NCBI GenBank assembly: GCA_937992195.1 | Contig: CALKKV010000040.1 | Location: 27,404 to 91,403, forward strand | DNA: 64,000 nt | Reading direction: 5' to 3' | From: an uncultured Gammaproteobacteria bacterium | Lineage (GTDB): Bacteria; Pseudomonadota; Gammaproteobacteria; Arenicellales; Poriferihabitantaceae | Shown: positions 8,517 through 17,616 of the stretch, piece by piece | Layout of the letters: each line of letters begins with the position of its first letter | How positions within the stretch are numbered: the first letter of the stretch is position 1 | Made by a program: the position numbers and the translations under genes | Notes under the pieces: generated by a model | Databases searched by the model: none | Seen by the model: only the letters and a program-made list of their open reading frames with translations | What the model was told of the DNA's origin: nothing

Positions 8517-9093
8517 TATTCAACTTATCAAAGCCAAGCTTGAAAACTATGTGGCGCCCACCCTTGATCTTGATGTGAAAAGACAGGCGGCCGTTGCACT
8601 GGTTTTACGCCAAGCAAAAAACGGTGTTGAAGTATTATTTATTCAGAGAGCAGTTGCTGAAAGAGATCCTTGGTCTGGGCAGATTGCCTTTCCGGGTGGG
8701 GGGAGAGAGACGTCAGATCGTGATCTTGTTGACACCGCAGTACGAGAAACCGGTGAAGAGACAGCGGTGAGGATCGATCATAAATTATTGGCAGTACACT
8801 TGTTAGACCAACAGGGTAGCAATCGTGGAGGCGCTATTGATCTGTTAATAAGGTGTTATGTTTTCCAAGTTCCTGCAGATGTGGTACCAACGCCAAATTA
8901 TGAAGTTGCAGAAGTGTTTTGGACTCCTTTAACGCATCTTATCAATAAAGAAAATCACATAATCTTTGAGCCCACTGTTACACAGGTTCCTGCTGCAGGA
9001 ATAGACTTAGGGAGCGGACAACACGGGCAATCAAGGATTCTTTGGGGGTTGACCTATCGATTTATCCAGCAATTTCTAGAAGTAGTTCATTAG
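8497..9093 (+). CDS. NUDIX hydrolase, CoA pyrophosphatase (NudL)-like
   Basis: A 198-residue NUDIX hydrolase. The segment DPWSGQIAFPGGG followed by the Nudix box (about residues 68-90; RETGEETAV at its end) resembles the NudL group that cleaves CoA to 3',5'-ADP and phosphopantetheine. Two box positions differ from the GX5EX7REUXEEXGU consensus: the first Glu is Asp, as is common in NudL, and the last Gly is Ala. The metal-binding REXXEE is intact. The ATG at 8497 overlaps the regulator's last codons by 20 bases; an in-frame GTG at 8449 is possible but has a Shine-Dalgarno-like AAGAAGG placed too close. Confidence 0.8.
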   Translation: MTPTVLDIQLIKAKLENYVAPTLDLDVKRQAAVALVLRQAKNGVEVLFIQRAVAERDPWSGQIAFPGGGRETSDRDLVDTAVRETGEETAVRIDHKLLAVHLLDQQGSNRGGAIDLLIRCYVFQVPADVVPTPNYEVAEVFWTPLTHLINKENHIIFEPTVTQVPAAGIDLGSGQHGQSRILWGLTYRFIQQFLEVVH

Positions 9094-9167
9094 AATCGCT
9101 GGACGATTTTAGATTACATTAGTGAGCTAAATAACAAATGCCGTTGAAAGCTTTTTATAAAAATTGT

Positions 9168-9836
9168 TTATTCTTTAAGTTCAATCACCAGCTTTCCCTC
9201 GCTGACTTCAATATTATCAACGCCTTCGGAAAAAGATTTCCAGAAGCCTTCAGTGCCACCGAATTCGCGTACGAGATCGACATTTTTTAAATTTCCAAGC
9301 CATGCATTAGGTATCGGTACACCCATCACACTGACTCCTTTCAACACAACAATTGGTTTGTTATCACGAAACGCAAGTTCCATTCCGGCAGATATTTTTA
9401 AGGTTTTTCCTCCCATGATTGGAAAGTCCGGATCCAGCGGAACAAGCAATTTTCCACTTGCAAGATTATCGGCCAGATCAATAGCAACCTTTTGCGCCAG
9501 GTCGGTGTTTTCGGCCAGCATGCCATTTAACTCTCGCTCGGTTAACTCAATACGCCGGTCGGCACCTTCTTCACTATACTTTTCCGGTTGCACCGCATTT
9601 TCGTCTTGATTTTCTGAAAACGTCTGCGCACTGCTACCGCTGTCAAAGCCTTCGAAGGCTTTCAGCTTTCTCTCCAGGGTTTGTTGTTCCTGGCCAGATA
9701 ACGAGACCGGTTCAAACTGTTTTGGAAAAATATATTGCGTCAGTATCCAAATGGTCAGGCCCACTGAAACTGCGATCGTGCCAAGAATAATCGCGCCAAT
9801 GAACAGACACCCTCGTTTTTCTTCTTTTTGTTCCAT
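9168..9836 (-). CDS. Membrane-anchored protein of unknown function
   Basis: A 222-residue protein that I cannot assign. It has a short charged N-terminus (EQKEEKRG), one transmembrane helix at about residues 10-33, and then a soluble domain. Residues 35-90 are low-complexity and acidic; the folded part (about 90-222) contains ELTERELNGMLAENTDLA and two beta-rich repeats (GGKTLKISAGMELAF, KPIVVLKGVSVMGVPIPNAW) reminiscent of lipid-binding beta-sheet domains. It should face the periplasm if the positive-inside rule holds. It is convergent with the NUDIX gene and divergent from the dcw cluster. Confidence 0.7.
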   Translation of the reverse strand: MEQKEEKRGCLFIGAIILGTIAVSVGLTIWILTQYIFPKQFEPVSLSGQEQQTLERKLKAFEGFDSGSSAQTFSENQDENAVQPEKYSEEGADRRIELTERELNGMLAENTDLAQKVAIDLADNLASGKLLVPLDPDFPIMGGKTLKISAGMELAFRDNKPIVVLKGVSVMGVPIPNAWLGNLKNVDLVREFGGTEGFWKSFSEGVDNIEVSEGKLVIELKE

Positions 9837-9868
9837 TTAGAACTGCGTTTGGTTGCTAGTAGGGCGAC

Positions 9869-9874
9869 ATTATA
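9869..9874 (-). promoter_or_regulatory. Candidate -10 box for the reverse-strand membrane protein gene
   Basis: Read on the reverse strand this hexamer is a perfect TATAAT, 32 bases before the start codon of the membrane-anchored protein gene. There is no good -35 at 16-18 bases; instead a small perfect inverted repeat (CGCTG, 5-base loop, CAGCG; 9883-9897) covers that position and could be an operator. The assignment rests on position and sequence only. Confidence 0.35.
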
Positions 9875-10117
9875 GGGAATATCGCTGAATCACAGCGGAA
9901 CAGACGAGTTCGGGGATTGTTCGCCGAATCAGAAAAGAAAACTTGAGAAATCTGCATCTAAAGATCATTAGGTCTGAAATTGAGTTTTCAGATTACTTTT
10001 ACTTATGAAATATACGGTTATTTTTGTTATCTAGAAATTACTTTAACTATGATGCCAGTTTTGACATATTTTCCTTAAAAATCAATAAGATTTTACGCAC
10101 GGAAACGTTCATTTACC

Positions 10118-10147
10118 TTGACAAAACTTCTCCTTCGCCAATATAGT
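10118..10147 (+). promoter_or_regulatory. Sigma-70-type promoter of the dcw cluster (Pmra)
   Basis: TTGACA (10118-10123) and TATAGT (10142-10147) are separated by 18 bases, a near-consensus housekeeping promoter. Transcription would begin around 10154, leaving a leader of about 47 bases before mraZ. It is the clearest promoter in the window and sits at the head of a 16-gene co-directional cluster. Confidence 0.75.
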
Positions 10148-10156
10148 GCAAGGAAG

Positions 10157-10171
10157 TGGGAATTTGTGGAG
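10157..10171 (+). promoter_or_regulatory. Candidate MraZ binding repeats
   Basis: TGGGA (10157-10161) and TGGAG (10167-10171) are direct repeats with a 5-base spacer, just downstream of the -10 box and before mraZ. In E. coli MraZ represses its own operon by binding TGGGN repeats with 5-base spacers in this position. Only two repeats, one imperfect, are visible here, so autoregulation is inferred. Confidence 0.5.
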
Positions 10172-10200
10172 AATTCTCCCAAAACCTTGGATTTGTAACC

Positions 10201-10659
10201 ATGTTTCGCGGCGCCAACGCTCTTAACCTCGACAATAAAGGCCGAATGGCCATACCGTCAATGTATCGTGCAGTCATGCAGGAACGTTGCGCGGGCAAAC
10301 TCGTGGTGACGGTGAATAATACGCGGGAAAATTGCTTGTGGCTCTATCCTTTGGATGAATGGGAGAGAGTTGAGGAAAAAGTTGTCAATCTGCCGAGCTT
10401 TGATCCGAATCATCAAAAGCTAAAGCGGTTTTTGATTGGCTACGCAAGCGACGTTGAGATGGATAAAAGCGGGCGAATTCTTCTGCCCGCTCCTTTGCGT
10501 GATTTTGCGATGCTCGATAAGTCTGCATATCTAGTTGGACAGGGAAACAAGTTCGAAATCTGGAGTGAAGAATTATGGTCAGCTAAGTGCGGTCAGTGGA
10601 TGCAGGAAGATGTCGACTTAGAAAATATTTCGGTGGAAATGGAGCAGATTTCTCTATAG
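10201..10659 (+). CDS. mraZ: Transcriptional regulator MraZ
   Basis: A 152-residue protein with two SpoVT-AbrB (swapped-hairpin) domains, each with the DxxGR-type motif: NLDNKGRMAIP near residue 9 and EMDKSGRILLPAPLR near residue 92. MraZ binds DNA in the leader of the division and cell wall cluster and lowers its transcription; overproduction is countered by RsmH, encoded next. The ATG at 10201 gives the standard N-terminus MFRGANALNLD, so the upstream in-frame extension is discarded. First gene of the dcw cluster. Confidence 0.95.
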   Translation: MFRGANALNLDNKGRMAIPSMYRAVMQERCAGKLVVTVNNTRENCLWLYPLDEWERVEEKVVNLPSFDPNHQKLKRFLIGYASDVEMDKSGRILLPAPLRDFAMLDKSAYLVGQGNKFEIWSEELWSAKCGQWMQEDVDLENISVEMEQISL

Positions 10660-10663
10660 CCAT

Positions 10664-11611
10664 ATGCAACAAGCACATTCTGACAGCGCAGCACACATCC
10701 CTGTTTTAAAAGAGGAGGTGCTGACGGCGCTCAATCTTCAGCGGGATAGTTATGTAGTGGATGCCACGTTTGGCCGCGGCGGTCATTCGCGATCTATTAT
10801 GGAAGAACTGGGTGACAAAGGCAGGCTGTTGGTCATCGACCGTGATCCTGCTGCAATTGCGCAAGCAGAGTTCGAGTGGTCAGACGACGAGCGCGTTGAA
10901 ATCGTACATGCGCCATTTTCAACGCTCCATGAAATTCTGCAAGCGCGTGCTTTAAGCGGTCAAATCACTGCTATCTTGTTTGATTTTGGGGTTTCCTCTC
11001 CGCAACTTGATAACCCTGAGCGCGGTTTTAGTTTCTCTCACGATGGTCCTCTCGATATGCGTATGGATACAACCAAGGGTATCAGTGCGGCAGAGTGGTT
11101 GCAGCAAGTGGAAGAGCACGAGCTTATTCATGTGTTGCGAAAGTTTGGTGAAGAGCGTTTTGCGCGTAAAGTCGCTTTGAAAATCAAACAGCACGAACGA
11201 ATCGAAACAACCGCCGAGTTAGCTGCAATAGTGAGCGAAGTTGTAAGAACGCGTGAACCCGGCAAGCATCCAGCAACCCGAACTTTTCAGGCTATTCGTA
11301 TCGCGGTGAATGCCGAACTGGAAGAAATTGAATCAGTACTGCCGCAAGCGCTAGACTGTCTGGCAAGTGGTGGACGTTTAGTGATCATTAGTTTCCATTC
11401 TCTTGAAGATCGTCTGGTTAAACGTTTCTTGAGAGAGCAAAGTAAAGGCGATCCATTTCCGCCAGACTTGCCGGTGACGAACGATATGCTTTCACCGACC
11501 TTAAAATTAATAGGCAAGCCGGTGAAAGCGGGAGCCGAAGAGCTGAATCGAAATCGAAGAGCGCGTAGCGCGGTACTTCGAATTGCAGAGAAAACAGGTT
11601 CGCCACAATGA
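10664..11611 (+). CDS. rsmH: 16S rRNA m4C1402 methyltransferase RsmH
   Basis: The SAM-dependent methyltransferase that makes N4-methylcytidine at 16S rRNA position 1402 in the ribosomal P site. The 315 residues include HIPVLKEEVL at the N-terminus, the SAM motif DATFGRGGHS, LFDFGVSSPQLD, the DMRMD motif, and FHSLEDRLVKRF near the C-terminus, all standard for MraW/RsmH. It begins 4 bases after mraZ and its stop overlaps the ftsL start. Confidence 0.97.
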   Translation: MQQAHSDSAAHIPVLKEEVLTALNLQRDSYVVDATFGRGGHSRSIMEELGDKGRLLVIDRDPAAIAQAEFEWSDDERVEIVHAPFSTLHEILQARALSGQITAILFDFGVSSPQLDNPERGFSFSHDGPLDMRMDTTKGISAAEWLQQVEEHELIHVLRKFGEERFARKVALKIKQHERIETTAELAAIVSEVVRTREPGKHPATRTFQAIRIAVNAELEEIESVLPQALDCLASGGRLVIISFHSLEDRLVKRFLREQSKGDPFPPDLPVTNDMLSPTLKLIGKPVKAGAEELNRNRRARSAVLRIAEKTGSPQ

Positions 11612-11895
11612 ATAAGTTACATGTATTCTTGCTGGCGCTGGTAGTAGTCAGTGCTATTGCCGTAGTGGGTGTGCGTCATCACAACCGTTTGGCTTTTGTA
11701 GCGTTGCAAAAGGAAGAACAAAAAAGAGTAGATTTGCAGGCGGAGTGGGGTCGATTGATGCTGGAAAAGGCAACCTGGACTCGACAGCACAATGTTGCTG
11801 ATACCGCGAAGAAGCAATTGACCATGGCGCCGCCAAGCCCCGACAAGATTATTACGCTGGATTTGGCTGCAAAGTCGAAAGCGAGTGATCAATGA
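11608..11895 (+). CDS. ftsL: Cell division protein FtsL
   Basis: A 95-residue bitopic membrane protein. A transmembrane helix spans about residues 4-22 and is followed by a periplasmic coiled-coil (KEEQKRVDLQAEWGRLMLEK). FtsL joins FtsQ and FtsB and activates FtsW-FtsI septal peptidoglycan synthesis. Sequence conservation in this family is low; the call rests on size, topology and its fixed position between rsmH and ftsI, with its ATG overlapping the rsmH stop. Confidence 0.9.
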   Translation: MNKLHVFLLALVVVSAIAVVGVRHHNRLAFVALQKEEQKRVDLQAEWGRLMLEKATWTRQHNVADTAKKQLTMAPPSPDKIITLDLAAKSKASDQ

Positions 11896-11940
11896 ACGCT
11901 ATATTGACTAACGCACAAAAATACATAGACGGTGAGAGCT

Positions 11941-13650
11941 ATGCGTAGTCGTATCTCCCGACCACCTTTATGGCGACAGTATTTTGTTATGGGTGCAATG
12001 TTCGCTGGCCTTGCAGTGATTAGCTTGCGTGTTATACAAATTCAAACCGTTGAACAAAGTCACCTGCAGTCTCAGGGAGACGCTCGTTATTTAAGAGAAA
12101 TTGCTGTTCTTCCAGAGCGTGGAAAAATACTCGATAGAAATGGTCAGGTTTTGGCGGTAAGTACTCCGGTTGAATCGCTTTGGGCTGATCCAAAGCTGTT
12201 TTGTACCTCTAAGGATCAATGGAAGCCGCTGAACGAACTGTTGTCGCTTAGATCTAGGGATTTATCTGCTACTTGCGAACGCAGAGAAAAAGCCAGTTTT
12301 ATGTATATAAAGAGACGGCTTCCCCCTGCGTTAGCGCAGAAAGTGCTTGATCTAAATATTCCCGGAGTTGAGATACAGAGGGAGTATCGTCGCTATTACC
12401 CTGGCGGTCCGGTTAGCGCGCACCTTGTTGGTTTTACAGATGTGGACGATGAGGGACAAGAAGGGTTAGAGCGCGGGTTTCAAAATGCGCTTTCAGGCAG
12501 CCAAGGCCGTAAACGCGTTTTGAAAGACCTCGCGGGAAACTATGTTGAAAGTGTCGAGAGTATTAAGCAGGTACAGCATGGTGATGACCTGCAGATCAGT
12601 ATTGATCAACGGGTTCAGTCATTAGCAAGTAGCTACCTAGAAAAAACTATCAAAAAACACAATGCCGCCGGGGGCAGTGTGGTTGTGTTGGCGGTTCCCA
12701 GTGGTGAAATAATTTCTATGGTGAACTCGCCGCAGTTCAATCCAAACGACCGCAAGACGCTAAAGAAAGGTGTTTTTCGAAATCGCGCGGTTACAGATAC
12801 TGTAGAACCGGGTTCAACTACAAAACCATTTACCGTAGCGATGGCGCTTGAAAGTGGAGAGATTGGCGTCAATACCATAGTAGATACTTCACCAGGATAC
12901 TACCGGGTAGGTGGCCATACCATTCATGATGTGCACGATTATGGTGAAATATCTGTATTCGATGTAATTGTGCATTCAAGCAACATTGGCTCTGCCAAGA
13001 TTGCCATGGCATTCCCGTTCAAAAAATTATTTGACACGCTGAAAGAAGTTGGATTTGGCGCACGAGCGGCCGACCTGCCAGGGGAAATTTCAGGGCTGCT
13101 TGTGGAGAGAAGCCGTCCGATTGAACACGCAACTGTTTCCTATGGTTACGGCTTTTCTGCAACGCCATTGCAAATAGCAAAAGCTTATACGACTCTAGCT
13201 ACGGATGGTGAATTGCTTCCTGTGACGCTTGAAGCGAAACCCAAGGGGTTTCGTGCAAAGGGCAAGAAAATATTTACCGCAGATACCGCCAAACAAATCA
13301 GGTTAATGCTTGAACAAGTGGCAACTCCAGAGGGAACAGCACGCAAAGCACGGATACCAAGATATCGTGTAGGCGGAAAAACTGGAACGACCCACAAATT
13401 AGTGGACGGCAATTATAAAAACAAACGATATGTTTCGTTGTTTGCTGGTATGGCGCCGATCTCAGATCCAAAATTTGTCATGGTCGTTACCGTTGATGAT
13501 CCAAGAGGTAAGCTTTACTACGGTGGCGATGTCGCAGCCCCTGTTTTTTCGGATTTGATGCAGGATCTAATGCGATTGTATAACGTGCCTCCGGATGGAA
13601 TCGAAGAAACACAAATTACTGGTATCACTGATAAGAGGGATCCGGCATGA
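11941..13650 (+). CDS. ftsI: Penicillin-binding protein 3 (septal transpeptidase FtsI)
   Basis: The monofunctional class B transpeptidase that cross-links septal peptidoglycan together with FtsW. It has a short cytoplasmic tail, a transmembrane helix at about residues 13-33, a pedestal domain, and a penicillin-binding domain with Ser292-Thr-Thr-Lys (STTK), SSN at 346-348 and Lys480-Thr-Gly. The ATG at 11941 is chosen because GGTGAG lies just before it; a GTG at 11932 in the same frame would add three residues. The 569 residues agree with the family. It overlaps murE by 4 bases. Confidence 0.96.
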   Translation: MRSRISRPPLWRQYFVMGAMFAGLAVISLRVIQIQTVEQSHLQSQGDARYLREIAVLPERGKILDRNGQVLAVSTPVESLWADPKLFCTSKDQWKPLNELLSLRSRDLSATCERREKASFMYIKRRLPPALAQKVLDLNIPGVEIQREYRRYYPGGPVSAHLVGFTDVDDEGQEGLERGFQNALSGSQGRKRVLKDLAGNYVESVESIKQVQHGDDLQISIDQRVQSLASSYLEKTIKKHNAAGGSVVVLAVPSGEIISMVNSPQFNPNDRKTLKKGVFRNRAVTDTVEPGSTTKPFTVAMALESGEIGVNTIVDTSPGYYRVGGHTIHDVHDYGEISVFDVIVHSSNIGSAKIAMAFPFKKLFDTLKEVGFGARAADLPGEISGLLVERSRPIEHATVSYGYGFSATPLQIAKAYTTLATDGELLPVTLEAKPKGFRAKGKKIFTADTAKQIRLMLEQVATPEGTARKARIPRYRVGGKTGTTHKLVDGNYKNKRYVSLFAGMAPISDPKFVMVVTVDDPRGKLYYGGDVAAPVFSDLMQDLMRLYNVPPDGIEETQITGITDKRDPA

Positions 13651-15155
13651 GTTTATCTTTGACACGGCAGGAGCAGTCTGTTCACTCTCTATTGAGAGGA
13701 ATTGTCGACCCCGATAGCATGTCCAAAAGATTTGGCGAGATATCCGTCTCAAATTTCACATTAGACAGCAGAACAGTTTCAAAGGGTTCGCTATTTGCTG
13801 CAGTTCCAGGTGAGCAGGCTGACGGACGTCATTTCGCTGAACAAGCGATGGAGCGCGGTGCAGAGGGGGTTGTGTTCGAGAAGCATGATGCGCCATTAGC
13901 TTGTAAAGAGCTTGAGAAGCAGGATAAGGCGGTTGCCGTTTCAGGATTATCAAAACACGTGAGTTTAATCGCGGCGCGTCTCTATTCTGACCCTTCAAGG
14001 GGGTTAAAGGTAATTGGTGTGACTGGTACCAATGGAAAAACTACTTGTGTCACCCTATTGCAACAATCCCTCAACGAGTTGGGTTTGGAATGTGCGGCGT
14101 TAGGAACGCTGGGTGCAGCATTTAATGGTGATGTTGAAAAATCGAATTTAACAACAGCAGACCCGATCGCTATTCAGCGTAGTTTGTGTGAATTTAAAGA
14201 GCGCGGTGCAGACGCTGTTTGTATGGAAGTGTCTTCTCACGGGTTGGAGCAAGATAGAGTTAGCGCTGTAGATTTCAATGTCGCTGTATTTACTAATCTG
14301 TCCCAGGATCATCTGGATTATCACGGCACGATGCAGGCGTATGGAAACGCTAAAAGAAAGCTATTTGAAATGTCATCACTTGACATCATGATTTTGAATG
14401 CCGATGACAAGTTAGGGCAAGATATTTTGTCCGTGCCACACGATAGTCAAGTAGTCAGCTTTGGATATGTAAATGCAGATGTTGTGCCGAAGAAATTAGT
14501 GGTCAGCCAATGCGGGATTTCATTTGACCTGAGCTGGGGTGATGAGAAAGAGAGACTTTCATCGTCGCTTCTTTGTGAGATCAACGTACCTAATCTACTG
14601 TCGGTAGCCGCAACCTTGCTAGCGATGGGCTATCGTCTAGCAGATTTAGCGAAGGTATTTCCAAAACTTACTCCTCCGCCGGGTCGAATGGAACGATTCT
14701 CAGGAAAAGAAGGCTGTCCTACAGTCGTTGTCGATTACTCTCACACGCCGGATTCATTACAACGTGCTTTACAAGGATTAAAGTTGTTTTCCGAAGGTAA
14801 TATTTGGGTGGTATTTGGTTGCGGTGGAGACAGAGATAAAGGAAAGCGCCCGCTAATGGGGCAGGTCGCGCAACAATATGCTGACTATATGGTAGTTACT
14901 AACGACAATCCGCGTAATGAAGAGCCAGCGCGTATTGCTAAAGAAATTACCGAAGGTGTATCAAATGGAGGTAAAAGTGTTTTAACTATTTTAGACCGGC
15001 GGCAAGCGATCTCTCACGCAATTGAGAATGCAGGCTCTAATGACATAATTTTGGTTGCTGGAAAAGGACATGAAATAACCCAGACTATAGGCAGTGAAGT
15101 CCTGGAGTTTAGCGACCGAGAAGTTGTGTGCGAATTGCTGGAGGCGAAAAAATGA
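13647..15155 (+). CDS. murE: UDP-MurNAc-L-Ala-D-Glu:meso-DAP ligase MurE
   Basis: Adds the third stem residue to the cytoplasmic peptidoglycan precursor. The 502-residue protein has the Mur-ligase three-domain layout with the P-loop VTGTNGKTT at about residue 125. The DNPRNEEP motif near residue 420 is the signature for meso-diaminopimelate, so the wall is of ordinary Gram-negative type. The gene starts inside the end of ftsI (ATGA overlap), and its last codons contain the ribosome-binding site of murF. Confidence 0.96.
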   Translation: MSLSLTRQEQSVHSLLRGIVDPDSMSKRFGEISVSNFTLDSRTVSKGSLFAAVPGEQADGRHFAEQAMERGAEGVVFEKHDAPLACKELEKQDKAVAVSGLSKHVSLIAARLYSDPSRGLKVIGVTGTNGKTTCVTLLQQSLNELGLECAALGTLGAAFNGDVEKSNLTTADPIAIQRSLCEFKERGADAVCMEVSSHGLEQDRVSAVDFNVAVFTNLSQDHLDYHGTMQAYGNAKRKLFEMSSLDIMILNADDKLGQDILSVPHDSQVVSFGYVNADVVPKKLVVSQCGISFDLSWGDEKERLSSSLLCEINVPNLLSVAATLLAMGYRLADLAKVFPKLTPPPGRMERFSGKEGCPTVVVDYSHTPDSLQRALQGLKLFSEGNIWVVFGCGGDRDKGKRPLMGQVAQQYADYMVVTNDNPRNEEPARIAKEITEGVSNGGKSVLTILDRRQAISHAIENAGSNDIILVAGKGHEITQTIGSEVLEFSDREVVCELLEAKK

Positions 15156-16525
15156 TGTTGGCGTCTGAGGCTGCGAAAGCGATGAGGGGAACTTTGATTG
15201 GCCTTGATCGACGCTTTAATGGCGTCAGTATCGACTCTCGCGCGATATCTAAAGACGATGTTTTCTTTGCTATTCCTGGCGACAAATACGATGGACATAA
15301 TTTTGTCGATCGTGCTTTAGCAGGTGGTGCTGCACTTACTGTTGTTGAAAAAGTTGCGGATGTTGCAATTAGCCAGATTAAAGTGTCGGACTCCACAATT
15401 GCATTAGGTAACCTTGCGAAACACTGGAGAACTAAATTCTCAATTCCGGTGATCGGGATTACCGGTAGCAATGGAAAAACAACCGTGACGGCGATGGTCC
15501 GGCATATTATTGGTCAAAGTCATTTGCCGCTATTTCCGGAGCAGAGCTATAACAATCAATGGGGTGTTCCGCTAACACTGTTTAAATTGAAAGAACATTC
15601 TCATGCTGTGATTGAAATGGGGATGAACCGCCCGGGCGAAATCAACTACCTCTCCCAAATTGCTGAACCGACAATCGCTCTTATTAACAATGCATCGGCA
15701 GCGCATCTTGAAGGTTTGGGTGATGTTGAACAAGTAGCGATGGCAAAAGGGGAGATTATCGATGCGCTTTCAATGGATGGTGTCGTGATTTTGAACGCCG
15801 ATGATTTGTTCTTTAATTTCTGGAGCCGCCAGGCTGATAGTAGAAAAATTGTTTCGTTTGGTATCGAAAATAAAGCCGATTTCAGTGCCAAGAATATCCA
15901 ACTACAACCTGCCAGTTGTTCGTTTGAACTTCACGCATATGACGAGTCAATTTTGATTGACTTGCCTTTGCCCGGGTATCACAACGTGATGAACGTTCTC
16001 GCCGCAGCGGCGGCAAGCCATGTTGCCGGGGTTTCTCTCAGGGATGTGCGAGATGGTTTGTTACATATAGAAGCGGTCTCAGGAAGGTTGACTTTAATGA
16101 AGTCTGAGGCTGGAGCAAATCTGATTGACGATAGTTTCAATGCCAATCCTTCATCAATGTTTGCCGCAATCGACGTGTTATCTCAGTGCAAGGGTAAAAA
16201 AATCCTTGTGCTCGGCGCAATGGCGGAGCTAGGCGATGATAGTGAAAAGCTTCATCAGGAGACAGCCGTAGCTGCCGCAAAGGCAGGCATCGACAGATTG
16301 CTCTACTTGAATGATAGTGACAACGCCGACTTAAAAGGTTATCAGCGTGGGTTTGCTAATAACGGTGAAGAATTTAAAACAGTTGAAGCGCTGATCGCTG
16401 CGCTCAGTGATGATGATCATTCGAATACGGCTATTTTAGTCAAAGGTTCAAAATCATCCAGAATGGGCCGCGTTATCTCTCAACTGCGAAAAGGCAATGC
16501 CGAAAGGGAGAGTGCGTCATGCTAA
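15152..16525 (+). CDS. murF: UDP-MurNAc-tripeptide:D-Ala-D-Ala ligase MurF
   Basis: Completes the pentapeptide by adding the D-Ala-D-Ala dipeptide. The 457 residues carry [12 protein letters not shown] at about 102-113 and the [14 protein letters not shown] and [11 protein letters not shown] motifs of the family. The ATG at 15152 overlaps the murE stop as ATGA and has GGAGG 7 bases upstream; the longer frame from 15128 is rejected. Its substrate D-Ala-D-Ala must come from a Ddl ligase, which is not encoded in this cluster. Confidence 0.95.
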   Translation: MMLASEAAKAMRGTLIGLDRRFNGVSIDSRAISKDDVFFAIPGDKYDGHNFVDRALAGGAALTVVEKVADVAISQIKVSDSTIALGNLAKHWRTKFSIPVIGITGSNGKTTVTAMVRHIIGQSHLPLFPEQSYNNQWGVPLTLFKLKEHSHAVIEMGMNRPGEINYLSQIAEPTIALINNASAAHLEGLGDVEQVAMAKGEIIDALSMDGVVILNADDLFFNFWSRQADSRKIVSFGIENKADFSAKNIQLQPASCSFELHAYDESILIDLPLPGYHNVMNVLAAAAASHVAGVSLRDVRDGLLHIEAVSGRLTLMKSEAGANLIDDSFNANPSSMFAAIDVLSQCKGKKILVLGAMAELGDDSEKLHQETAVAAAKAGIDRLLYLNDSDNADLKGYQRGFANNGEEFKTVEALIAALSDDDHSNTAILVKGSKSSRMGRVISQLRKGNAERESASC

Positions 16526-17601
16526 CTTGGTTATTTGACGTGCTTTCAGAGCACTACAGTTTTTTTAACGTCTTCCGATATTTGACTTTACGCGGGATTT
16601 GCGGCGTTTTAACTTCAATCACCATCTTCTTTATTTTTGGTCCTACAATGATCAGAAAGTTGAGCGAGTATCAAATTGGTCAGACAGTAAGAGAAGACGG
16701 CCCGCCTACACACTTTGACAAAGTAGGTACACCAACCATGGGAGGCGTTCTTATCTTGCTTTCGGTGGTGATCGCAACGCTCCTTTGGGCCGATCTTACA
16801 AATCGTTTTGTGTGGATTGTGTTGTTCACGACCGTCTCATTTGGTGCTATCGGTTGGGTTGATGACTATCGGAAGTTAATAGATAAAAATCCGCGTGGAA
16901 TGGGCGCGAGAAACAAGTTTGTTAGTCAAACAATTGCGGGCCTGATCGCTTCTCTTATGCTCTACTTTACTGCCCAGACTCCCGCTGAGACAGAGCTTCT
17001 GGTGCCGTTGTTTAAGGACATCGCGATACCGCTAGGGACTGGTTTTATTGTTTTGACCTGGTTTGTCATTGTTGGCACTAGCAATGCTGTCAATCTGACA
17101 GACGGACTCGATGGTTTGGCAATTATGCCTACGGTTATGGTTGCTGGTGCCTTGGGGATATTTGCTTATGTTACAGGTAACAGTATCTTTGCTGGATATT
17201 TGGCGATTCCGTTTATCAATGGCGTAGGGGAAGTGCTGATTTTTTGTGCTGCACTTGTTGGCGCCGGTTTAGGGTTTTTATGGTTTAACACCTATCCGGC
17301 TCAGGTGTTTATGGGCGATATCGGCGCGTTATCACTTGGGGCAGCAATCGGTGTTGTGGCAGTCATAGTGCGTCAAGAGATCGTGTTGGTAGTAATGGGC
17401 GGTATTTTTGTGATTGAAACTGTTTCAGTGATTTTGCAAGTTGCTTCTTTTAAGTTGGTCGGAAGACGTATCTTTCGAATGGCGCCACTGCATCATCACT
17501 TCGAACTAAAGGGCTGGCCAGAACCAAGAGTTATTGTTCGTTTTTGGATTATCAGCTTGATGTTAGTGCTGGTTGGTTTAGCCACGCTGAAGATTCGATA
17601 G
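16519..17601 (+). CDS. mraY: Phospho-MurNAc-pentapeptide transferase MraY
   Basis: The inner-membrane enzyme that transfers phospho-MurNAc-pentapeptide to undecaprenyl phosphate, producing lipid I. The 360 residues contain about ten transmembrane helices. Conserved motifs include [11 protein letters not shown], the GWVDDYRK aspartates, [21 protein letters not shown] and the [12 protein letters not shown] histidine loop. It overlaps the murF end by 7 bases. Confidence 0.97.
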   Translation: MLTWLFDVLSEHYSFFNVFRYLTLRGICGVLTSITIFFIFGPTMIRKLSEYQIGQTVREDGPPTHFDKVGTPTMGGVLILLSVVIATLLWADLTNRFVWIVLFTTVSFGAIGWVDDYRKLIDKNPRGMGARNKFVSQTIAGLIASLMLYFTAQTPAETELLVPLFKDIAIPLGTGFIVLTWFVIVGTSNAVNLTDGLDGLAIMPTVMVAGALGIFAYVTGNSIFAGYLAIPFINGVGEVLIFCAALVGAGLGFLWFNTYPAQVFMGDIGALSLGAAIGVVAVIVRQEIVLVVMGGIFVIETVSVILQVASFKLVGRRIFRMAPLHHHFELKGWPEPRVIVRFWIISLMLVLVGLATLKIR

Positions 17602-17616
17602 CATAGATATTGATCG

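Larger units (their letters stand above)
9837..10200. other. Divergent intergenic region before the dcw cluster
   Basis: This 364-base stretch separates the reverse-strand membrane protein gene from mraZ and contains no supported gene. Its left end has the perfect TATAAT and small palindrome noted separately; its right end has the mraZ promoter and MraZ-type repeats. The middle (about 9940-10110) is AT-rich with no clear structure. Confidence 0.6.
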
